The translations under genes were made by a program, and so were the position numbers. A DNA stretch of 12,636 bases from Nitriliruptoraceae bacterium (GTDB lineage: Bacteria > Actinomycetota > Nitriliruptoria > Nitriliruptorales > Nitriliruptoraceae), in contig SKTG01000273.1 of assembly GCA_007118045.1 (NCBI GenBank), forward strand, positions 1 through 12,636, in the 5' to 3' direction. Shown here one piece after another: positions 6,609 through 11,176 of the stretch (its first letter is position 1; every line of letters begins with the position of its first letter). The notes under the pieces are model-generated. The model was given only the letters and a program-made list of their open reading frames with translations, was not told the DNA's origin and made no database searches.

Positions 6609-7811
6609 CTACTCCGCGGAGTTGATCCGTTCGATCTCGTCCAGCACGCGTCCCTCGAAGTCCCCACCCACCGGCGAGTACAAGAGGTCCTCCGCCAGGT
6701 CGTCGCCATCCGTGACGGCCCAGCGCAGGAAGTCCTTCAGCGCGTCGGCCGTGGCGTCCTCGTAGCCGCACTCCCAGGCGAGGATCCAGTGGGTGCCCAC
6801 GATCGGGAAGCCCTCACCACCCACACCGAGGATGTCGTAACGGAAGTCTTCCGGGATGTCGTCGAGGATGGTCTGCGGGCCCTCGGCGACGCTCTCGACG
6901 CTCGGGTGGATCGCGTTGCCGTCGGCGTTGAGGACGGCGGCCATCGGGATGTCGTTCTCGATGGCGTAGGCGATCGAGAGGTAACCCACGGCTCCCGGCT
7001 GCTGCTGCGTCTCCGCCGCGACACCCTCGTTGCCGTTGCCACCGATCGTGCCCGCCGGCCAGTCGACCTCGCTGCCGTTCCCGATCTCCTCGGCCCACTG
7101 CTCGTTCTCGTCGTCGAGGTAGGTCGTGAAGATGTAGGTGGTCCCGGAGCCGTCGGAGCGGTGCACCGGGATCAACGCGGTCGAGGGGAGCTCGACGTCC
7201 GGGTTGAGCTCCGCGATCGCCGGGTCGTCCCAGCTCGTGATCTCCGTGAGGTAGATCCCGGCGATCGTGTCGGCGTCCAGCACGATCGCGTCCTGACCGG
7301 CTGCCTCGAGAGCGGCGTCGAGGTCCGGGTCGTTGTAGGCCGGGACCACGGCTCCGAAGGCATCGGGGATGTGGATCGCCTCGCAGCCGCGGATCTCCTC
7401 GGCGTCGGCCACCTCCTCGTCGGTGAGGTAGCGCTCGCTGGACCCGAAGTCGACCGTCTCCTCGAGGAACTGCGCGATACCACCGCCCGAGCCGATGGAC
7501 TGGTAGTTGACGTTGATACCGGGCTCGTTGTCGCGGATCCATTCGAGCATCAGCGGGGTGATGAAGGTCGCGCCGGCGCCCAGGAGGTCGGCCGACTCCT
7601 CGTCGACCCCGACCGCGTCGTCGCCGAGCTCGCCGGGCTCGTCCTCGGCACCCTCCTCCTCGCCCTCGACGTCGTCATCGGTGTCGTCGGTCTCGTCGCC
7701 GGCGGGCTCGGACTGCGCGAGCGGGTCGCCTGCGGTGTCGTCGCCACCACACGCGGCGGCGAGGAGGGAGAGGGCCGCGATCGCGGCGACGCTCCGTGTG
7801 AACATGCGCAT
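6609..7811 (-). CDS. pstS: Phosphate-binding lipoprotein PstS
   Basis: This is the extracytoplasmic phosphate-binding protein that feeds PstCAB. The protein is 400 aa. A lipoprotein signal peptide ends at Cys21 in SLLAAAC, a relaxed lipobox with Leu at -4. A very acidic linker follows (residues 24-77, about half Asp/Glu), then the binding domain. Ligand motifs are GAGATF (78-83), IGSGGGIAQF (106-115), VDFGSSE (120-126) and HRSDGSGTT (217-225). Most PstS proteins have Asp where Glu126 sits here, in DFGASD. The first ATG (7811) is preceded by AGGAG with 10-nt spacing; a second ATG lies at 7805. It heads the pstS-pstC-pstA operon. A PHO box 81-102 bp upstream indicates PhoP control. The stop is TAG, followed by a strong hairpin. 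Confidence 0.97.
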   Translation of the reverse strand: MRMFTRSVAAIAALSLLAAACGGDDTAGDPLAQSEPAGDETDDTDDDVEGEEEGAEDEPGELGDDAVGVDEESADLLGAGATFITPLMLEWIRDNEPGINVNYQSIGSGGGIAQFLEETVDFGSSERYLTDEEVADAEEIRGCEAIHIPDAFGAVVPAYNDPDLDAALEAAGQDAIVLDADTIAGIYLTEITSWDDPAIAELNPDVELPSTALIPVHRSDGSGTTYIFTTYLDDENEQWAEEIGNGSEVDWPAGTIGGNGNEGVAAETQQQPGAVGYLSIAYAIENDIPMAAVLNADGNAIHPSVESVAEGPQTILDDIPEDFRYDILGVGGEGFPIVGTHWILAWECGYEDATADALKDFLRWAVTDGDDLAEDLLYSPVGGDFEGRVLDEIERINSAE

Positions 7812-7858
7812 GAGGCGGTGACTCCTGTGGGAGCTTGGGGGTCTGTCGGATGCTCAGG

Positions 7859-7885
7859 ACGCTACGGACGCCGGCTGTCCGGCAA
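7859..7885 (-). promoter_or_regulatory. Candidate pstS promoter (TTGCCG, 15 nt, TAGCGT)
   Basis: On the minus strand TTGCCG (7885-7880) and TAGCGT (7864-7859) resemble -35 and -10 hexamers. They lie just downstream of the PHO box and 48 bp before the pstS start. The 15-nt spacer is short, which would suit a promoter that needs an activator. This is pattern matching only. Confidence 0.35.
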
Positions 7886-7892
7886 CCCACCA

Positions 7893-7914
7893 CCCGGGCG
7901 AACGGCAGGTGAAC
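7893..7914 (-). promoter_or_regulatory. PHO box upstream of pstS
   Basis: Reading the minus strand, GTTCACCTGCC is followed directly by GTTCGCCCGGG. These are two 11-nt direct repeats whose first heptamers match GTTCACC at 7 of 7 and 6 of 7 positions. This is the best PHO box in the window. It sits directly upstream of the pstS promoter candidate, as expected for PhoP activation under phosphate limitation. Confidence 0.7.
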
Positions 7915-7927
7915 GCTCGGCACGCCC

Positions 7928-7949
7928 GTTCACCTCCCGATACCCGGCC
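7928..7949 (+). promoter_or_regulatory. Second, plus-facing PHO-box-like repeat towards the HNH gene
   Basis: GTTCACCTCCC is followed by GATACCCGGCC. The first unit has an exact GTTCACC heptamer and the second matches at 4 of 7. With the pstS box it forms a perfect 8-bp inverted repeat (AGGTGAAC 7907-7914, 13 nt, GTTCACCT 7928-7935). It could give PhoP control to the HNH gene, or simply extend the PhoP site of pstS. Confidence 0.4.
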
Positions 7950-7956
7950 ACCGCAT

Positions 7957-7969
7957 GGGTGTCACACCC
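7957..7969. repeat. 13-bp palindrome GGGTGTcACACCC, possible operator
   Basis: Two perfect 6-bp half-sites flank a central C, eight bases after the plus-facing PHO-like box. The position suits an operator near the HNH gene's transcription start. No regulator is identified. Confidence 0.35.
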
Positions 7970-8004
7970 GGCTGGCACCTTGTCCTCGCGCCACGACACG
8001 GCGC

Positions 8005-8031
8005 CCCGGAGGTCGAGCGACATCCTCCGGG
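8005..8031 (+). other. Leader hairpin upstream of the HNH gene
   Basis: CCCGGAGG and CCTCCGGG form a perfect 8-bp stem with an 11-nt loop, ending 31 nt before the GTG start at 8063. If transcription begins near the PHO-like box, this folds in the 5' leader. If translation began at 7955 it would be inside coding sequence. Confidence 0.35.
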
Positions 8032-8062
8032 CCGATCCCGGGGGCGGGACAGGACCGACGAG

Positions 8063-9037
8063 GTGACGGAACCGACACGAGGGCCAGGGGCACGGCGATA
8101 CGGGGACGCAGGGGGGGCGGCGGTGCCGCCGGCGGCACGACCGTCGGCGGCGCCACCGGCGGCACCACCGGTGGCGCGACCGGCGGGCTCGGTGGCACCC
8201 ACAGCGGCCACTCGACCGGCGGAGGGCGGACAAGAGCAGCCACGACCGGCGGAGGGGGGATCAGCGCAGCCACGACCCTCGGACAGGGAGCGACCGGTCC
8301 CATGCCAGGAACCGGACTGCGACCGCGGTCACTACGCCCGGGGCTGGTGCTCCATGCACTACAAGCGCTGGTTACGGACGGGGACGCCCGTCCGCGGCAT
8401 GCGCGAGCGCAGCTGTGACGTCGACGGGTGCGACCGGCCCGCCAAGAGCCGTGGCTGGTGTCACGCGCACTACCAGCGCTGGCGTGCCACGGGCGACGTC
8501 CAGGCCGCACGTCCGCTCCGCTCCGCGGGCCCGTGCCAGGTCCTGGACTGCGACCGACAGCGTTACGCGCGAGGGTTGTGCAACACCCACTACCGCCGGC
8601 TGCTCAACACCGGCGAGGTCCGAGCGGAGGAGCCGATCCGCATGGTCACCGGCGAGGGACACGACGTCCACGGCTACTGGATCGTGCCGGTCCCACCCGA
8701 GGAGAGGATGCTGACGAGGGGAGCAACGTTGATCGCCGAGCATCGACTCGTCATGGCTCGATCGCTCGGGCGGGCGCTCCACGACGACGAGGTGGTCCAC
8801 CACGTCAACGGCGACCGTTGCGACAACCGGCTGGACAACCTCGAGCTCTGGTCCACCTCGCACCCGGCGGGACAACGGCTCGAGGACAAGGTCGAGCACG
8901 CGGTGATGCTGTTGCGGCGATACGCACCGGAGCGGCTGGCGGGCCGCGGCGCACCGCAGGACGGGGAGGACTGGTCCGCGCCAACCCCGACCCACGAGGA
9001 AGGCCCCCGCCCAAGCTCGGACGAGGACCTCTCGTAG
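8063..9037 (+). CDS. HNH endonuclease with three tandem CxxxxC...CxxH zinc repeats
   Basis: This is a predicted DNA-cleaving protein of 324 aa from the chosen start. Residues 1-78 are a Pro/Ala-rich, low-complexity tail with 10-residue repeats. Three zinc-type repeats follow at about 81, 118 and 158, each C-x4-C-x9-C-x2-H-Y followed by Arg, e.g. CDRGHYARGWCSMHYKRW. The C-terminal third has an HNH_3-like core: EHRLVMARSLG (His227), VVHHVNGD (His246, His247, Asn249) and RLDNLELW (Asn259). The GTG at 8063 has AGGA with 8-nt spacing. An ATG at 7955 has no ribosome-binding site and lies only 5 nt after a PHO-like box, and the stretch between has weaker codon bias. GTG 8192 is another option. Such zinc-repeat HNH proteins occur in actinobacteria and their phages. 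The role is unknown: restriction, mobile or scavenging nuclease are all possible. It is transcribed divergently from pstS. Confidence 0.8.
   Translation: MTEPTRGPGARRYGDAGGAAVPPAARPSAAPPAAPPVARPAGSVAPTAATRPAEGGQEQPRPAEGGSAQPRPSDRERPVPCQEPDCDRGHYARGWCSMHYKRWLRTGTPVRGMRERSCDVDGCDRPAKSRGWCHAHYQRWRATGDVQAARPLRSAGPCQVLDCDRQRYARGLCNTHYRRLLNTGEVRAEEPIRMVTGEGHDVHGYWIVPVPPEERMLTRGATLIAEHRLVMARSLGRALHDDEVVHHVNGDRCDNRLDNLELWSTSHPAGQRLEDKVEHAVMLLRRYAPERLAGRGAPQDGEDWSAPTPTHEEGPRPSSDEDLS
8213..8272 (+). repeat. 30-bp tandem repeat, two copies, in the HNH gene linker
   Basis: Units 8213-8242 and 8243-8272 share most bases (both start CGACCGGCGGAGGG and end GCAGCCA). They encode RPAEGGQEQP and RPAEGGSAQP, and a degenerate third unit RPSDRERPVP follows. 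Upstream (about 8115-8200) the DNA is also low-complexity, with repeated GGCGG/ACC words. This looks like a slippage-prone flexible linker. Confidence 0.6.
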
Positions 9038-9038
9038 C

Positions 9039-9058
9039 TGTGGAAAACCTGTGGAAAA
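9039..9058 (-). promoter_or_regulatory. Two tandem DnaA-box-like 9-mers (TTTTCCACA)
   Basis: The 11-mer CTGTGGAAAAC occurs twice in exact tandem at 9038-9059. On the minus strand each copy contains TTTTCCACA (9039-9047 and 9050-9058), which fits the DnaA-box consensus TTWTNCACA. The two are 11 bp apart, on the same face of the helix. They fill the 23-bp gap between the HNH stop and tRNA-Glu. The minus-strand T4 runs could alternatively serve as the 3' trailer or termination signal of the tRNA transcript. Confidence 0.5.
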
Positions 9059-9060
9059 CG

Positions 9061-9133
9061 TACCCCCGAGCGGATTTGAACCGCCGTTACCGCCTTGAGA
9101 GGGCGGCGTCCTAGGCCTCTAGACGACGGGGGC
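9061..9133 (-). tRNA. tRNA-Glu, anticodon CTC
   Basis: The minus strand folds as a 73-nt cloverleaf. The acceptor stem is GCCCCCG with CGGGGGT (a G1-U72 wobble and six Watson-Crick pairs) and the discriminator is A. The anticodon arm is CCGCC-CTCTCAA-GGCGG, which places CTC at 34-36. The T arm is GGCGG-TTCAAAT-CCGCT. CCA is not encoded. It is the last gene of a gltX, tRNA-Gln, tRNA-Glu series on one strand. Confidence 0.95.
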
Positions 9134-9137
9134 GAGA

Positions 9138-9210
9138 TGCTTCACCTGGGTGAAGCAGGCCGGAGCGTAGCGACGCCGACGCTCCGTCGTCGACCCGCGC
9201 CGGGCGCGGG
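9138..9210 (-). other. Three consecutive perfect hairpins in the inter-tRNA spacer
   Basis: The 85-bp spacer between tRNA-Gln and tRNA-Glu holds three stems. TGCTTCAC/GTGAAGCA (9138-9157) has 8 bp with a CTGG loop. CGGAGCGT/ACGCTCCG (9161-9186) has 8 bp with a 10-nt loop. CCCGCGC/GCGCGGG (9194-9210) has 7 bp with a 3-nt loop. The last lies 8 nt downstream of tRNA-Gln and could terminate or direct 3' processing. The first lies 4 nt upstream of the tRNA-Glu 5' end. Confidence 0.6.
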
Positions 9211-9218
9211 ACGAGCAG

Positions 9219-9290
9219 CTCGGGGGGAAGGACTCGAACCCTCAATAACTGGACCAGAACCAGCCGTGTTACCGATTACACCACCCCCGA
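9219..9290 (-). tRNA. tRNA-Gln, anticodon CTG
   Basis: The minus strand gives a 72-nt cloverleaf. The acceptor is TCGGGGG with CCCCCGA (7 pairs) and the discriminator is G. The D arm contains GGTGTAATCGGTAACAC. The anticodon arm is CTGG-TTCTGGT-CCAG with CTG at 34-36, and the T arm contains GGTTCGAGTCC. The U1-A72 pair is typical of tRNA-Gln. CCA is not encoded. It lies 186 bp downstream of the gltX stop codon. That spacer has small hairpins (e.g. 9317-9335 and 9421-9434) but no further gene I can support. Confidence 0.95.
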
Positions 9291-9476
9291 AAGGTGGGCG
9301 GACGACGGTCGGCGTGTCGCGGTTCGCACCCGCGAGCCACGACCGGACCTGCCGTCGCGCGACCGCGAAGGGTACGGGCGCCACATGCACGGCGCAAAGG
9401 CGCGGTCGGACCGGCCGCATGCCGCACGCGCGGCGCCGGAACCGGGGCGCACAGGCCCAGGCCGTCCGCGCCGGGC

Positions 9477-11081
9477 TCAGGCGTCGTCGCGTGCCTCGCG
9501 CGCGGCGGGCGCGGCCGCGTCCAGGCGCGCCAGCGAGCGTTCGCGCCCGAGCAGCTCGAGCGACTCGAACAGCGGCGGGCTGACGGAGGAACCGGTGACC
9601 GCGACCCGCACGGGCTGCGCCACCTTGCCGAACCCGACACCGAGCTCGTCCGGCAGCGCACGCAGCGCCTCCTCGATGCCCTCGACGGTCCAGTCGACGT
9701 CCTCGAGGACGCGACGCGCGGCTTCGATCGCCTCGTACGAGCCGGCTTTGGTGAACACCTTCGCCACGCTGTCCGGGTCGAGCTCGACCGTCTCACGCAG
9801 GAAGGCGGGTGCGTAGCGCTGCACCTCGTCCAGTCGCTGCATGCGCTCCTGGATCAGGGGAACGAGCCCCCGCAGCGTGATGAGCTGGTCGCCGGTGGGG
9901 GGCCCGTCGAGGATCACCTCGTCGCCGAGGGTGCCGTCGAGGAACGGGACCAGCCGGTGGGCGAGGTCGTCCGCCTCGAGCTCCCGGATGCGCTCACCGT
10001 TGAAGGCCGTGAGCTTGTCGACGTCGAAGGCGGCCGGCGAACGGCCCACGCCGGCCAGGTCGAACTCGCCGATCAGCTCCGCGTCGTCCAGCCGCTCGCG
10101 ACCGTCGCTGGAGGCCCAACCCAACAGCGCGAGGTAGTTGCGCAGCGTCTCGGGGAGGAACCCCTGACGGCGGAACTCCTGGATGGCCACCGACCCGTGC
10201 CGTTTCGACAGCTTCTTGCGGTCGGGGCCGACCACCATCGGCAGGTGGGCGAACCGGGTCACCGGGCCCCATGCCGGATCGCGCGGGGGCAGACCGACCT
10301 CCGCGAGCGCCTCGTCCAGCAGGCCGTCGGCGAGCAGGAGCTCGTGCAGGAGCACCTGGCGTGGCGTGACCGAGAGCAGGTCCTCGCCCCGGCACACCAG
10401 ATCGATGCCCTGCGCGAGGTCGTCGATCGAGTTGGCCAACGGGTAGGTGGCCGAGCCGTCGGAGCGTTCGATCACCGGATCCGAGATGTCGGCCCAGTCG
10501 AAGCGGACCTCGCCGCGTACCAGGTCGCTGACCATCACCTCACCGGTCTCGGGCGTCCGCAGCCTCAGACTGGCAGGACGACCCTCCGCCGAGAACCACG
10601 CCAGCTCCTCGGCGGTGTGTTCGAAGGTCGTGGCCTTGACGACGGGGGGTCCCCCGTCACCACCGGCACGCTGGCGCTCGCGCCATGCCTCGAGCTCCTC
10701 TGTGGTGCGGTGATCGCGGTAGGTGTGTCCCGCGGCCTCGAGACGCCGTGCCACCGCCTCGTAGAGCTCCTTTCGTTCCGACTGGCGGTAGGGGCCGTAG
10801 GCGCCCCGTGTGGTCAGCGAGCCGTCGGCGTCGAGTTCCGGCCCCTCGTCCCAGTCCAGCCCGACCCACGCGAGCGCCTCCAGCATCGAGCGCATGCTGT
10901 CCTCGGTCGCGCGGGACGCGTCGGTGTCCTCGATACGGAAGACGAAGGCACCACCGTGGTGACGCGCATGGAGCCAGTTGTACAACGCCGCCCGCGCGCT
11001 ACCCACGTGCAGCCACCCGGTCGGGGCCGGGCAGAAGCGCACGCGGATCGGAGCGGTCGGACCGGAGGCGTGATCGGACAC
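9477..11081 (-). CDS. gltX: Glutamyl-tRNA synthetase GltX (GluRS)
   Basis: This cytoplasmic class I synthetase charges tRNA-Glu. In bacteria lacking GlnRS it also mischarges tRNA-Gln for later amidation by GatCAB. The protein is 534 aa. The HIGH-equivalent motif is HVG (25-27) in CPAPTGWLHVGSARAALYNW, and FRIEDTD follows at 48-54. KLSKR (290-294) is the KMSKS-equivalent loop, with GPDRKK just before it. The C-terminal portion (about 310-534) is the anticodon-binding helical domain. The region corresponding to the zinc-binding knuckle of E. coli GluRS (about 118-130) has no cysteines. The GTG at 11081 has a GAGGTG-like site 6 nt upstream. The frame is open to 11240, but the extra 53 residues are unconserved and overlap the divergent glycosyltransferase start region. 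tRNA-Gln and tRNA-Glu follow on the same strand. Confidence 0.96.
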   Translation of the reverse strand: MSDHASGPTAPIRVRFCPAPTGWLHVGSARAALYNWLHARHHGGAFVFRIEDTDASRATEDSMRSMLEALAWVGLDWDEGPELDADGSLTTRGAYGPYRQSERKELYEAVARRLEAAGHTYRDHRTTEELEAWRERQRAGGDGGPPVVKATTFEHTAEELAWFSAEGRPASLRLRTPETGEVMVSDLVRGEVRFDWADISDPVIERSDGSATYPLANSIDDLAQGIDLVCRGEDLLSVTPRQVLLHELLLADGLLDEALAEVGLPPRDPAWGPVTRFAHLPMVVGPDRKKLSKRHGSVAIQEFRRQGFLPETLRNYLALLGWASSDGRERLDDAELIGEFDLAGVGRSPAAFDVDKLTAFNGERIRELEADDLAHRLVPFLDGTLGDEVILDGPPTGDQLITLRGLVPLIQERMQRLDEVQRYAPAFLRETVELDPDSVAKVFTKAGSYEAIEAARRVLEDVDWTVEGIEEALRALPDELGVGFGKVAQPVRVAVTGSSVSPPLFESLELLGRERSLARLDAAAPAAREARDDA

Positions 11082-11176
11082 GGGAGCACCTCGTCGGGAG
11101 ACGTGGAAGAAGGTGGGACCGCGGTGGCGACCGGCTGGTCCGTCCCTCGACGCTACAGGTACCCGGCCCCCTGCCG

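Noticed and set aside
6789..8066. 425-codon plus-strand open frame antisense to pstS
   Set aside because: No recognisable motif; pstS on the other strand explains the DNA fully. It is also not the HNH gene, which uses another frame.
8115..8290. GGCGG/ACC-rich stretch considered as a CRISPR-like or Gly-Thr repeat gene
   Set aside because: Units are irregular without unique spacers, and the frame continuing into the zinc repeats explains it as a Pro/Ala-rich linker.
9317..9335. T-arm-like hairpin (TCGCGG, TTCGCAC, CCGCGA) suggesting a third tRNA
   Set aside because: No acceptor, D or anticodon arm can be built around it, and the loop lacks the GA of TTCGA.
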